Counted from the first letter of the stretch, positions 5,782 through 13,861 are shown. The stretch: DNA of 15,119 nt from Polaromonas sp. YR568 (GCA_945871335.1 CAMBWM010000028.1:1-15119); one strand, 5' to 3'. Numbers and translations: made by a program. The notes: generated from the letters alone by a model not told the origin.

Positions 5782-7242
5782 TCAGTAGTGAGACACCCTC
5801 CAAAGCGTGGGCGGCGAGTTCAGCAAGTGGCGAAGGCCGCTGCGTTTGAGCATGATGTCGGTGGCGCGTTGCGCACGTTCCATGACTTCGGTTTCATCTA
5901 CGGTCAAAACCTTGCCGTCTTCCATCAGGATCTGACCGTTGACGATGGTCGTGCACACGTCGGCGCCACTGGCAAAACTCACTACACGATAGACTGGCAT
6001 ATTCAGCGGCATGAGGTGAGGCTTGAACAGGTCCACCAAGATGATGTCAGCTTTTTTGCCTGCTTCCAGCGAACCGATGTCGTGCGCCAAGCCCAGTGCT
6101 TGGGCGGCATCGATGGTCACCATCTCGAGCACCTTGCCGTGCGGCAACACGCCGGCGTCTCGAAAGTGGCGACGGTGGTAGTGCATGCACTGGAACATAT
6201 GACGAAACATGTCGTAGCTGCGGTCAGGGGCCGTGCCGTCCGAGCCCAAGGCCACCGTCACGCCCGCATCAATCAGTTCAGGCACGGGACAACGCCCGCG
6301 AATGGACATGATGGCGCTGGGGTTGTGGATGATCTTGGTGCCGGTTTCAACGCAGGCGGCAATGTCTTCAGCCGTCAGATCAATCGAATGCGACATGAAG
6401 GCATTGCTGGCCAGCAAACCTAGTTCGCGGTGGGCCAGCGCCAGCGTGCCCGCCCGGTGCCCATCCTGAGTAAATCCGAGGTTGTTGCGGATGGCCAAAT
6501 CGCTGTACTGCCGAGCCTGGTCACTGAAGACCTGCGCGTACGCCGCATGGCCCGCTTCATGCATGGGTTGAAAAACGGGTAATGTGACACAGATATTGAC
6601 GCGGCCGTTGGCCGTGCCATGCTGGGTGCGCACAATTTCTTCGCAGGTCTCGTACATCTGCTCAAAAGAAACCTCGGCGTCGACCCGCTTGTCTCCGTCC
6701 CAGCTGGCGTAAACCCGGGGTCCGGGAGGTCGAGAGGGCCCGACGGCCAAAATTGATCGGGTGCCGGTTTCGGCGATGGCCGCACTGTGGCGGGCGGCAT
6801 ACTTCGGGTCATCCACGCGCATGATGCTGTCCCCGCCGCCAAACAGGCACACTCCGGTGGTGGTGCCAAAGCGGACCCGCTCCAGCGCAGCAAGCTTGGC
6901 CTCCGCGTACCAGAACTCCTCATCAGACCCGGTGGTGTAGACCACCCGACAAGCGTCCATCCAGGCTTCCGAATCCCCGCCACCCAAGGTCTTGAGCAGG
7001 CCGTGTCCAGCATGGGCATGACTGTCAATGAGGCCAGGCAGCACAGCTTTACGGTGGGCATCGATGGTTTTGCGGGCTGTAAAACGCACGCTTAGCTCTG
7101 CCGTGGTGCCGACGGCCAAGATGCGATCGCCGTCCACGGCGACTGCACCATCCTCAATCACGCGACGTTCAGGGTCGACTGTGATGACGGTCCCGCGAAC
7201 GATAAGCAGGTCAATGTGGCGTAAATCAGAAGGCTGGTTCAT
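5782..7242 (-). CDS. Trz/Atz-type amidohydrolase (aminohydrolase)
   Basis: A 486-residue metal-dependent hydrolase. The N-terminal sheet domain has IVRGTVITVD and GDRILAVG. The barrel starts at VLPGLIDSHAHAGHG, giving His75 and His77. Later motifs are FTQDGHRAG (Gln259, Asp260, His262) on the strand that normally supplies a metal histidine, FMSHSIDL (His285), IIHNPSAIMSIRG (306-316) and VALGSDGTAPD (Asp335). A C-terminal GKKADIILVDL-type segment completes the fold. The H-N-P-(S/x) and GSDG signatures place it with aminohydrolases such as TrzN, TrzA and the S-adenosylhomocysteine/MTA deaminases. ATG at 7242 is chosen over a frame extension to 7305 because the upstream ATPase gene ends 14 bp before it. 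It is the first enzyme gene after the transporter genes. It probably hydrolyses a C-N bond of the imported compound; the substrate is inferred only broadly. Confidence 0.88.
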   Translation of the reverse strand: MNQPSDLRHIDLLIVRGTVITVDPERRVIEDGAVAVDGDRILAVGTTAELSVRFTARKTIDAHRKAVLPGLIDSHAHAGHGLLKTLGGGDSEAWMDACRVVYTTGSDEEFWYAEAKLAALERVRFGTTTGVCLFGGGDSIMRVDDPKYAARHSAAIAETGTRSILAVGPSRPPGPRVYASWDGDKRVDAEVSFEQMYETCEEIVRTQHGTANGRVNICVTLPVFQPMHEAGHAAYAQVFSDQARQYSDLAIRNNLGFTQDGHRAGTLALAHRELGLLASNAFMSHSIDLTAEDIAACVETGTKIIHNPSAIMSIRGRCPVPELIDAGVTVALGSDGTAPDRSYDMFRHMFQCMHYHRRHFRDAGVLPHGKVLEMVTIDAAQALGLAHDIGSLEAGKKADIILVDLFKPHLMPLNMPVYRVVSFASGADVCTTIVNGQILMEDGKVLTVDETEVMERAQRATDIMLKRSGLRHLLNSPPTLWRVSHY

Positions 7243-7256
7243 ATCTGGGGGCTTTC

Positions 7257-8288
7257 TCAAGAAGCAAGGATCACGGGGATACGACGTTCTGCAACGGCAT
7301 GACAAGCCACCTGGGAGCCGTCTGGCTGCGCGCGCAACTCTGGCTTTTCAGCCTGGCAACGCGCATTGGCGTGCGGGCAGCGTGGGTGGAAGGTGCAGCC
7401 AGAAGGTGGTTCAAGCGGGCTGGGGATCTCGCCCAGGATGAGTGCCTTGTCACGACCTCTTTTTTCAAGCTGCGGTAACGCGGCCAGCAGCATCTGCGTG
7501 TACGGGTGTTTGGGGGATTCGAAGAGCGTTCGGGTGGGCGCCACCTCCGCCAGCCGGCCCAGGTACATCACACCCACGTTGTGCGAGACGTAATTAATCA
7601 CAGCCAGGTTATGGCTGATGAACAGGCAGGTCAGGCCCAGCTGCTCCTGCAGACGTTTGAGTAAATTGAGAATCTGCGCTTGGACCGACACGTCGAGCGC
7701 CGAGGTGGGCTCGTCGCAGACCAGAAACGTTGGATTGCCAGCCAGGGCCCGCGCAATAGATACACGCTGGCGCTGTCCGCCTGAGAACTCGTGCGGAAAT
7801 TTCTGCGCGTCTGCTGGCGACAGGCCCACCTGGCGCAGCAACTCGTGCACCCGCGGCATCACATCGGCTTCGGGCAAGAGCTTTTGAAAACGGATGGGCT
7901 CAGCAATGGCTGTGCCCACTCGGTAGCGCGGATTCAGTGAGGCATAAGGATCCTGAAAAATCATCTGGATTCGATGCCCAACCAGCTTGGCGTCCGCAAA
8001 CGCAACCGAACCGGAACTGGGTTTATCCAGACCAGCCACCAGGCGCGCCAGGGTCGATTTTCCGCATCCAGATTCACCCACCAAGCTGAAGGTCTCCCCC
8101 CGGCGAATCCCAAAACTAACGCCATCGATAGCTCGGACAGCGCGTGGCGCCGCTCCCAGCGCGCTGCGTAAGAGGCCGTTGCTGACGGGAAAGTGGCGGG
8201 TCACGTCATGCACCAGCAAGGCCCAGCCAGGCGCCTCGGCTGAGTCCGGTGGCTGAGGGGCGGCGTTCGGCTTGAGCACGGCGTTCAT
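7257..8288 (-). CDS. Dpp/Opp-type ABC transporter ATPase, second subunit (DppF-like)
   Basis: A 343-residue peptide/nickel-type ABC ATPase. Motifs: Walker A GESGCGKST (71-79), Q-loop IFQDPYASLNPRYRVG (Gln112), signature SGGQRQRVSIARAL (169-182), Walker B FLVCDEPTSALD (188-199) and switch His226 in LFISHNL. The C-terminal oligopeptide-type extension is HPYTQMLLAALP and then GCTFHPRCPHANARC. The start at 8288 overlaps the stop of the neighbouring ATPase gene by ATGA; a longer frame to 8426 would run inside that gene and is rejected. It works as a heterodimer with the DppD-like subunit to power the permeases in the inner membrane. It sits 14 bp before the first amidohydrolase gene, directly linking uptake and catabolism. 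Confidence 0.92.
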   Translation of the reverse strand: MNAVLKPNAAPQPPDSAEAPGWALLVHDVTRHFPVSNGLLRSALGAAPRAVRAIDGVSFGIRRGETFSLVGESGCGKSTLARLVAGLDKPSSGSVAFADAKLVGHRIQMIFQDPYASLNPRYRVGTAIAEPIRFQKLLPEADVMPRVHELLRQVGLSPADAQKFPHEFSGGQRQRVSIARALAGNPTFLVCDEPTSALDVSVQAQILNLLKRLQEQLGLTCLFISHNLAVINYVSHNVGVMYLGRLAEVAPTRTLFESPKHPYTQMLLAALPQLEKRGRDKALILGEIPSPLEPPSGCTFHPRCPHANARCQAEKPELRAQPDGSQVACHAVAERRIPVILAS

Positions 8289-9301
8289 GCTAACTCTTGG
8301 ACCTGAAAGGCTTGCGTCGTGTTTGGGAGCCAGCAGGCAACCTGACGGCCCAGATGAGGTGCCACCGGTGGGCTGGCCGCGCGGCATTGATCGGTGGCGT
8401 CGGGGCATCGCGGGTGGAATGCGCATCCGTTTGGTCGGGCATTCAGGCGTGGCATGGCCCCATCAATCTGCGCCAGAGGGCCCGTGATTCGTTTGAGCGA
8501 GGGAATCGCACCCATCAAGCCTCGGGTGTAGGGATGCAGCGGCGCTGTGATTACTTCCTCTACGTTGCCCGTCTCGACAATACGCCCGCCGTACATCACT
8601 GCCACGCGGTCAGCAGTTTCGGCGATCACGCCCATGTCATGGGTCACCAAAAGCATGGCAGTCCCCTTCTCACGGCACAGGTTTTTGAGCAGTTGCAGCA
8701 CCTGGGCCTGAATCGAGACGTCCAGGGCAGTGGTGGGTTCGTCTGCGACGATTAGTCGTGGTTCAGCGCACAAGGCCAGTGCAATCACGATTCGCTGACG
8801 CATGCCGCCAGAAAATTGATGCGGATAGGCGGTAAAGCGTACTTCCGGCGCTGGGATGCCCACGGCGCGCATGAGGCCAAGCGCCCTCTCTACTGCTTCG
8901 GCGTGGCTAACAGGCAGATGCGTGCGTATAGTCTCGGTAAGTTGCTCGCCGATTTGCAGCAGGGGGTTCAGGCTCATGAGAGGGTCTTGAAAGACTGCTC
9001 CGATTTCCTTGCCGCGAATTTTTCGCATCTCGCGCTGCGACAACTGGTCGATACGTCGTCCGCTCACACGAATTTCACCCGCTGCCACGCGGCCAGGCGG
9101 ATCCAGGAGCCCGAGAATGGCCATGCCGGTCAAGGACTTACCAGCGCCAGACTCGCCGACGAAGCCCAGGATTTCGCCCGGCGCAATGTCAAAGGAGATG
9201 TCGTCCAGCGCCAGAAGCACCCCACGCCGGGTCGGTATCTCCACGCGCAGGCCCTGCACGCTCAATAGTTTGGTCAAATCTGTACCCATGTCGGTTCTCA
9301 T
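8285..9301 (-). CDS. Dpp/Opp-type ABC transporter ATPase, first subunit (DppD-like)
   Basis: A 338-residue ATPase. Walker A GESGAGKS (49-56), Q-loop AVFQDPLMSLNPLLQIG (Gln105), signature FSGGMRQRIVIALAL (163-177), Walker B LIVADEPTTALD (183-194) and His221 in LLVTHDMG are all intact. The C-terminal part has HPYTRGLMGAIPSL, then GCAFHPRCPDATDQC and a later VAC. The four cysteines (293, 299, 306, 323) match the pattern that binds a [4Fe-4S] cluster in characterised Dpp-type ATPases; the cluster here is inferred. The ATG at 9301 overlaps the permease stop in ATGA; a second ATG at 9289 (residue 5) is possible. It is translationally coupled on both sides, so equimolar production with the permeases and partner ATPase is expected. 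Confidence 0.92.
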   Translation of the reverse strand: MRTDMGTDLTKLLSVQGLRVEIPTRRGVLLALDDISFDIAPGEILGFVGESGAGKSLTGMAILGLLDPPGRVAAGEIRVSGRRIDQLSQREMRKIRGKEIGAVFQDPLMSLNPLLQIGEQLTETIRTHLPVSHAEAVERALGLMRAVGIPAPEVRFTAYPHQFSGGMRQRIVIALALCAEPRLIVADEPTTALDVSIQAQVLQLLKNLCREKGTAMLLVTHDMGVIAETADRVAVMYGGRIVETGNVEEVITAPLHPYTRGLMGAIPSLKRITGPLAQIDGAMPRLNARPNGCAFHPRCPDATDQCRAASPPVAPHLGRQVACWLPNTTQAFQVQELA

Positions 9302-10245
9302 TTGAGCTTCGGGTTAAAGATGTCGCGGAGCCAGTCACCCAACAAATTGATGGCCAGCACCAAGACGATCAGGCACACGCCTGGCATCACGGTGACCCAC
9401 CATTCGCCCGAGAAAAGCACCTCGTTACCAATGCGGATCAGCGTGCCAAGCGACGGTGATGTGGGCGGTACCCCCAGTCCCAGGAAGCTGAGCGTCGCCT
9501 CGGTCAGGATGCCCAGCCCGAGGGAGAGAGTGGCGATCACCAGCACAGGCCCCAGTACGTTGGGCAGCACGTGCTTGAAAAGAATGCGCAGCGGCCCCAT
9601 ACCAATCAGTTTGGCGGCATGCACATAGTCCTTGGATTTTTCTACCATCGTAGCGCCCCGCACCGTGCGTGCGTACTGGACCCAGGTTGAAATGCCGATA
9701 GCAAAAACCACGACAAAAAGCGCCAACTGTTCATGCACTGAACGCGGCAGCAAAGCCCGCGACAAGCCATCAATCAGCAGCGCGACCAGGATGGTCGGAA
9801 AGCTCAGTTGCATATCGGCCAGTCGCATGATGACGTTGTCGATACGACCGCCTGCGTAGCCACTGATGAGGCCCAGTGTCACGCCCACCACGAGTGAAAA
9901 TATCGTGGCACAAAAGCTCACGAACAGTGAGATTCGAAGGCCGTACATCAACACCGACAGCAAGTCCCGTCCTTGTCCATCAGTGCCCAGAGGGAACTGC
10001 ATTTGCCCGCCCTCAATCCAGGCTGGCGGCAGACGTGAATTCATCAAGTCCAGTGCGGCGGGATTGAACGGATTTTGCGGTGCGATCCAAGGCGCCAGTA
10101 GTGCAATCAAAAAAAACAGCAGCAAGACCAAGGCCGAGACCATAGCCATGGGCGAGCGGCGAAAGCCATAGACAAAGTCGCTGTCCATAAATCGGTCAAA
10201 GGCACCAGGTGTAGCCGGCTGGGTCGGTGCAGAAGTTGTGTTCAT
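9298..10245 (-). CDS. Dpp/Opp-type ABC transporter permease, DppC-like
   Basis: A 315-residue inner-membrane permease. An N-terminal cytoplasmic tail is followed by a hydrophobic helix (SALVLLLFFLIALLAPWIAP) and a periplasmic loop containing PLGTDGQGRDLLSVLMYG, the usual DppC/OppC signature. The transmembrane core contains the ATPase-contact loop DYVHAAKLIGMGPLRILFKHVLPN (EAA-like), then SFLGLGVPPTSPSLGTL and a final helix. About six membrane segments can be seen. ATG at 10245 overlaps the DppB-like stop by four bases. Together with the DppB-like subunit it forms the translocation pore for the solute delivered by the periplasmic binding protein. The specificity of such systems ranges over peptides, nickel, sugars and nitrogen compounds, and does not follow from the permease. 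Confidence 0.92.
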   Translation of the reverse strand: MNTTSAPTQPATPGAFDRFMDSDFVYGFRRSPMAMVSALVLLLFFLIALLAPWIAPQNPFNPAALDLMNSRLPPAWIEGGQMQFPLGTDGQGRDLLSVLMYGLRISLFVSFCATIFSLVVGVTLGLISGYAGGRIDNVIMRLADMQLSFPTILVALLIDGLSRALLPRSVHEQLALFVVVFAIGISTWVQYARTVRGATMVEKSKDYVHAAKLIGMGPLRILFKHVLPNVLGPVLVIATLSLGLGILTEATLSFLGLGVPPTSPSLGTLIRIGNEVLFSGEWWVTVMPGVCLIVLVLAINLLGDWLRDIFNPKLK

Positions 10246-11207
10246 GCCACTCTCACACGGGGGTCAACCCAAAAGTACAACAGGTCTACGATCGTATTGA
10301 TCACTACGAAAAGCAGCGCGATGAACATCAGGTACGCAGCGATCACGGGGATATCCCCAAAAGTGATTGCCTGGATGATCAATAAGCCCAGCCCTGGCCA
10401 TTGGAAAACGGTCTCGGTGATGATGGAAAAGGCGATCAATGAGCCCAGCTGCAAGCCAGCGATGGTGATCACTGGAATGAGCGTATTTTTCAAGGCATGA
10501 TGAAAGTAAATGGAGCGGCTGACAATGCCGCGAGCACGCGCGAACTTGATGTAGTCCGTGCGCAGCACCTCCATCATTTCCGAGCGCACAAGGCGCATGA
10601 AAAGCGTCAACTGAAACAGCGCCAGCGTGATCGACGGCATCACCAGAGATTTCAACCCACTTGTCGTCAAAAGGCCGGTGGTCCAGTCCCCTAAGCGGAC
10701 AACCTCACCGCGCCCGAAGGCAGGCAACCAGTTCAGCTCTACGGAAAAGACCAGGATCAAGATGATGCCGGTCAGAAATGAGGGGATTGAAATGCCTACC
10801 AAGGAGACCACTTGCAGCGTCTGCGCGAGCCACGAGTTACGCCGTATGCCGGCGTACACGCCCATGGGAATTCCGACGCCCAGCGCAATGACAGCCGCGC
10901 ACAGGCTCAACTCGAGCGTCGCGGGAACCCGCGATGCCAGCACCTGGCTGACAGGTTCCAAGTTCCGGTACGAAATACCGAACTCCCCCTGCACGGCCAG
11001 GCCGGCATATTTGACGAAACGAATCACCATCGGCTGGTCCAGGCCCAACGATTTGCGAAGTGCGTCCTTTTGCTCGATGGTGGCGGTCTCACCCATCAAG
11101 TTGTTAACGGGATCGCCAATGTAGTTGAAGAGCAAAAAGGAGATGAACGACACGCCGATCATCACCAGCAGGCCGTTCCATAAACGGGTCGATAGAAAGC
11201 GAAGCAT
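10242..11207 (-). CDS. Dpp/Opp-type ABC transporter permease, DppB-like
   Basis: A 321-residue inner-membrane permease. It begins MLRFLSTRLWNGLLVMIGVSFISFLLF, the classic DppB first helix, and continues with a periplasmic domain (IGDPVNNLMGET, SLGLDQPMVIRFVKYAG, GEFGISYRNLEPV). The core helices include the EAA-type loop YIKFARARGIVSRSIYFHHALKN and end with VDLLYFWVDPRVRVA, the common DppB C-terminus. ATG at 11207 is chosen because the frame extension to a TTG at 11267 adds a non-family N-terminus and falls in the hairpin region. It is separated from the binding-protein gene by 143 bp containing two hairpins, while its own end overlaps the DppC-like start by ATGA. Confidence 0.92.
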   Translation of the reverse strand: MLRFLSTRLWNGLLVMIGVSFISFLLFNYIGDPVNNLMGETATIEQKDALRKSLGLDQPMVIRFVKYAGLAVQGEFGISYRNLEPVSQVLASRVPATLELSLCAAVIALGVGIPMGVYAGIRRNSWLAQTLQVVSLVGISIPSFLTGIILILVFSVELNWLPAFGRGEVVRLGDWTTGLLTTSGLKSLVMPSITLALFQLTLFMRLVRSEMMEVLRTDYIKFARARGIVSRSIYFHHALKNTLIPVITIAGLQLGSLIAFSIITETVFQWPGLGLLIIQAITFGDIPVIAAYLMFIALLFVVINTIVDLLYFWVDPRVRVA

Positions 11208-11247
11208 GGACTTGGGCTCGCAGGTTAGTAAAGACTCGTGGAGCAGC

Positions 11248-11269
11248 GCTTGGGCTGCAAAGCCCAAGC
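11248..11269 (-). terminator. Nine-base-pair perfect stem-loop between binding-protein and permease genes
   Basis: GCTTGGGCT (11248-11256), GCAA loop, AGCCCAAGC (11261-11269): a perfect 9-bp stem with a 4-base loop. On the transcribed minus strand no U-run follows, so it is more likely an mRNA-stabilising or attenuating stem-loop than a full terminator. It lies about 40 bases before the DppB-like start. Confidence 0.55.
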
Positions 11270-11296
11270 CGTCAAATAACGCTCAACAGGTTCGAT

Positions 11297-11338
11297 TTAA
11301 AAGCGGGCAACCGCGCCGTTCACGCGCTCGGCTGCCCG
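11297..11338 (-). terminator. Terminator-like hairpin (attenuator) after binding-protein gene
   Basis: Starting 13 bases after the binding-protein stop codon, the arms CGGGCA (11304-11309) and TGCCCG (11333-11338) pair. Inside them is one A/C mismatch and then CCG with CGG. On the minus strand the stem is followed by CTTTTAAAT. It resembles an intrinsic terminator with a short U-tract, likely leaky, which would give more binding protein than permease as is common in such operons. Confidence 0.5.
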
Positions 11339-11350
11339 GAGGTCACATGC

Positions 11351-12928
11351 TCAAGGAACCGTCACGAGCCACAGGCGCAGCTGGTTGTCAGGCGCTTGCT
11401 TGAGCTCGATACCTTTGCGTGCAGCCCAGGTGATGGGCTGCTGGTGCAGTGGTACATAGGCCACGTCATTGCGCAAGATGCTGGTCGCATCCGTGATGAG
11501 CGCTGTTCTTTTGGCCGGATCCAGCTCAGAGGCAATTTTTGGCAGCAAGGCATCAAAAGCCGTGCTGGTGTAGCCACCCGCATTGAGACCGCCCATAGTT
11601 TTCGTGCGCGTGGCGGCCACGTCGGACAACAAGGCATAGGAGTCAGCCATCGGCAAACCGGCATGCCCAACCAGGTACAGCGAAATATCTTGCGTGTTCA
11701 GGCGAACACTCCACTTTGCGACCGGCTCGATCTGCGGCGTGATTTTGATGTTCACCCGACCCAGCATGGAAATAATGGCCAGGCAGATCTGCTCGTCGTA
11801 CACATAGCGATTGTTAGGGCACTGCATGCCGACACCGAAGCCGTTCGGGTAACCCGCTTCGGTCAGCAGTTTTTTGGCTGCTTCGGGGTCGAAAGGAACG
11901 ACGCGCGTGTTCAAGGTTTTGGGCGCACCGTTGAGCTGAGGTGCCAGCACCATGCCAGCGGGCCATGAGACGCCGCGCATGACCGAGCGTTTGATAGCTT
12001 CAACATCAATGGCTTGGTAAACCGCTTTACGCACGCGGATGTCCTTGAACGGATTCTTTCCTTTGACGTCCGAGTACAACAGCTCATCCCGGCTTTGGTC
12101 CATGCCCAGGAAAAGTGTGCGCAACTCAGGGCCTTGCACCACGGCGAAACTGCCAGAACTGCTGACTCGGGCCACGTCTTGCAAAGGAAGAGTTACCGTA
12201 GCGTCAAGTGCGCCGGACAATAGTGACGAGGTACGCGTTGCATCAGACTGAATAGGCGTGAAGTTGACTGTCGTTAAGTTGTGCTTTGGCTTGTCCCACC
12301 AACCGGGGTGTGCGGCCAGGACGGTCTTGACATCCACCTCGCGCGAGCGAAGCATGAATGGACCGGTGCCATTGGTGTTGCGGTTAGCGAAGTTTTCTTT
12401 CTTCTGCTGCAAATCACTTGCTTCGCGTGCATTGTTGGCCTCAGACCAAGCCTTGCTCATTATGGGCAGGTTGAGCAATTCATTGAGCAAAAGCGGAAAC
12501 GGCGCTTTCGTCTCGACGTCCACGGTGGAGGCGTCAACTTTGCGCACATCCTTGACGCTGCCAAGGTTGAGTTTGCTCAACGAGCCAGGCGTCTGAACGC
12601 GCTGCCAGCTGAAAACCACGTCGTCTGCCGTCATGGTTTCGCCGGCGTGGAACTTGACATTGCTGCGTAGCTTGAAGCGCCATACCGTGGGGCTGACATT
12701 CGTCCAGGATTCCGCCAGCGCCGGCTCGATCGCCACCCTTTCATTGAATCTGACCAGTCCCTCGTAGATGTTGCTCATGAACGAGTTGGTGAACGAGTTG
12801 TTGGTCGAGTACGGGTCCATGGACAAAATATCGGCCGAGGATGTCCAGGTGAACGGTTTAGCGTGCAGTCCGGTACTGCCCAGTCCTAGGGAAAGTAACA
12901 GGGCCAAGGCGATCGAGGTTTTTTTCAT
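11351..12928 (-). CDS. Periplasmic substrate-binding protein, family 5 (peptide/nickel type)
   Basis: A 525-residue precursor with a Sec signal peptide: MKKTSIALALLLSLGLGSTGLHA, likely cleaved near residue 23 (L-H-A/K). The mature part opens FTWTSSADILSMDPYSTNN and then has YEGLVRF, LAESW and the diagnostic family 5 segment WRFKLRSNVKFHAGETMTADDVVFSWQR. The later lobes contain KAVYQAIDVEAIKRSVMRG and AKKLLTEAGYPNGFG, also standard for the family (DppA/OppA/NikA-like). It binds the solute in the periplasm and hands it to the DppBC-like permeases. AAAGGAG lies about eight bases before the ATG at 12928. The gene follows the regulator gene by only 30 bp, in which a 12-bp palindrome overlaps the upstream side of the ribosome site. 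The ligand is not predictable from sequence. Confidence 0.93.
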   Translation of the reverse strand: MKKTSIALALLLSLGLGSTGLHAKPFTWTSSADILSMDPYSTNNSFTNSFMSNIYEGLVRFNERVAIEPALAESWTNVSPTVWRFKLRSNVKFHAGETMTADDVVFSWQRVQTPGSLSKLNLGSVKDVRKVDASTVDVETKAPFPLLLNELLNLPIMSKAWSEANNAREASDLQQKKENFANRNTNGTGPFMLRSREVDVKTVLAAHPGWWDKPKHNLTTVNFTPIQSDATRTSSLLSGALDATVTLPLQDVARVSSSGSFAVVQGPELRTLFLGMDQSRDELLYSDVKGKNPFKDIRVRKAVYQAIDVEAIKRSVMRGVSWPAGMVLAPQLNGAPKTLNTRVVPFDPEAAKKLLTEAGYPNGFGVGMQCPNNRYVYDEQICLAIISMLGRVNIKITPQIEPVAKWSVRLNTQDISLYLVGHAGLPMADSYALLSDVAATRTKTMGGLNAGGYTSTAFDALLPKIASELDPAKRTALITDATSILRNDVAYVPLHQQPITWAARKGIELKQAPDNQLRLWLVTVP

Positions 12929-12940
12929 TTACTAACTCCT

Positions 12941-12952
12941 TTTGTTAACAAA
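12941..12952. promoter_or_regulatory. TTTGTTAACAAA palindrome, possible regulator operator
   Basis: A perfect 12-bp palindrome lies between the regulator stop and the ribosome site of the binding-protein gene. Its core GTTAAC is shared with two sites upstream of the regulator gene (13919-13924 and 13951-13956). It resembles the GT-TA-AC dyads recognised by GntR/FadR-family proteins. The role as an operator is inferred. Confidence 0.45.
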
Positions 12953-12958
12953 CTTAGT

Positions 12959-13861
12959 TCAAGAATCTAGAGACACAACACGTGTGTGGGTTTGAGAGCC
13001 CTCGCGGCGCTGACGCAGTTTGGCTCGAGTCGCTGACTCGACCGGCATAGCCGGTTTCAAGACTTTTTTCATCCCGGGAGTGCTTTGTGCGGGAGGCGAC
13101 TTTTGCGCAGCGGATGTTGTTCGCGACGTTTGGGGGCCTTTACTCAAGGCTTGGGCCAAATTCACTTCTACGGCCTCGTCACCCAGCCTGAGCTGTCGCT
13201 CGCAGCTCAGCAAATGCTCTTCCATGAGACGTTCAGCCTCAGCGCTCTTGCCAGCTTCCAAGGCTTCCAGAATTTCCAAGTGTTCGTGTACCGAGCACGT
13301 GTTGGTGCCTGGCAAATCATAAAGGGCGATCATTAGCGAAGTCTGTGAAACCACGCGCTGGAGGTGCTCTTGCAGCGCTGCATTACCAGTCGCCGCTGCC
13401 AAGTCAAGATGGAACTTTCCAGCCAAGCGGATATAGCGCGAGGTGTCTCCAGCGCGGTTGGCTTCGCGCTCTTCGCCAATCTGAAGGCGTACAAGATTGA
13501 TCCATGGACGACAGTCGCATTTGGACAATGCGCGCACAACGCCGGCTTCCAAGATTCGGCGCAGAGCGTACACATCACGCGTCGTTTCAACCGAGGGCTT
13601 TGCAACAAATGCGCCTCGGTTTGGGATTTGATCGACCAGATGCTCGCCGGCTAACCTGTCAAGGGCTTTGCGCAAAGTCCCGCGGGATGTACCCAAAATA
13701 CGCGCAACTTCCATTTCCGGAAGCTTGGTGCCAGGGGGGATTTTATGCTCGTAAATCGCTTGCGCAAGCTCATGACGAACGCGCGATTCGTCTGTGTCAT
13801 CCGTAGTCGGATCAATTGGCAGTGGCAAGGAACCAAACGCTTGCGACGAGGAGCTATTCAT
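12959..13861 (-). CDS. GntR-family transcriptional regulator, FCD (FadR) type
   Basis: A 300-residue DNA-binding regulator. Residues about 26-88 form the GntR winged helix: RVRHELAQAIYEHKIPPGTKL, then EMEVARILGTSRGTLRKALDRL and VDQIPNRGAFVAKPS. Residues about 93-225 form the all-helical FCD effector domain, with LRRILEAGVVRAL, KFHLDLAAATGN (His151), SVHEHLEILEALEAG (His194) and LMEEHLL (His216). These histidines fit the FCD metal/ligand site. Beyond about residue 240 there is an unusual tail of roughly 60 residues rich in Ser, Pro, Lys and Arg, not typical of the family. It lies directly upstream of the transporter genes on the same strand and shares palindromic sites with them, so autoregulation and substrate-induced control of the operon are likely. 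The ribosome site for the ATG at 13861 is weak. Confidence 0.88.
   Translation of the reverse strand: MNSSSSQAFGSLPLPIDPTTDDTDESRVRHELAQAIYEHKIPPGTKLPEMEVARILGTSRGTLRKALDRLAGEHLVDQIPNRGAFVAKPSVETTRDVYALRRILEAGVVRALSKCDCRPWINLVRLQIGEEREANRAGDTSRYIRLAGKFHLDLAAATGNAALQEHLQRVVSQTSLMIALYDLPGTNTCSVHEHLEILEALEAGKSAEAERLMEEHLLSCERQLRLGDEAVEVNLAQALSKGPQTSRTTSAAQKSPPAQSTPGMKKVLKPAMPVESATRAKLRQRREGSQTHTRVVSLDS

Noticed and set aside
5677..6423. 248-residue plus-strand open frame opposite the Trz-type amidohydrolase
   Set aside because: It is the complement of a well-supported gene, His/Gly/Arg-rich in the manner of shadow frames, with no recognisable domain.
8289..8426. N-terminal extension of the DppF-like ATPase
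   Set aside because: The extra 46 residues lie inside the DppD-like gene and do not resemble the family; the ATGA-overlap start at 8288 fits.
11208..11267. N-terminal extension of the DppB-like permease from a TTG
   Set aside because: It would place the start in the stem-loop and add residues before the typical MLRFL first helix.
11396..11968. 190-residue plus-strand open frame opposite the binding-protein gene
   Set aside because: Antisense shadow; the minus-strand frame has a signal peptide and full family 5 motifs.
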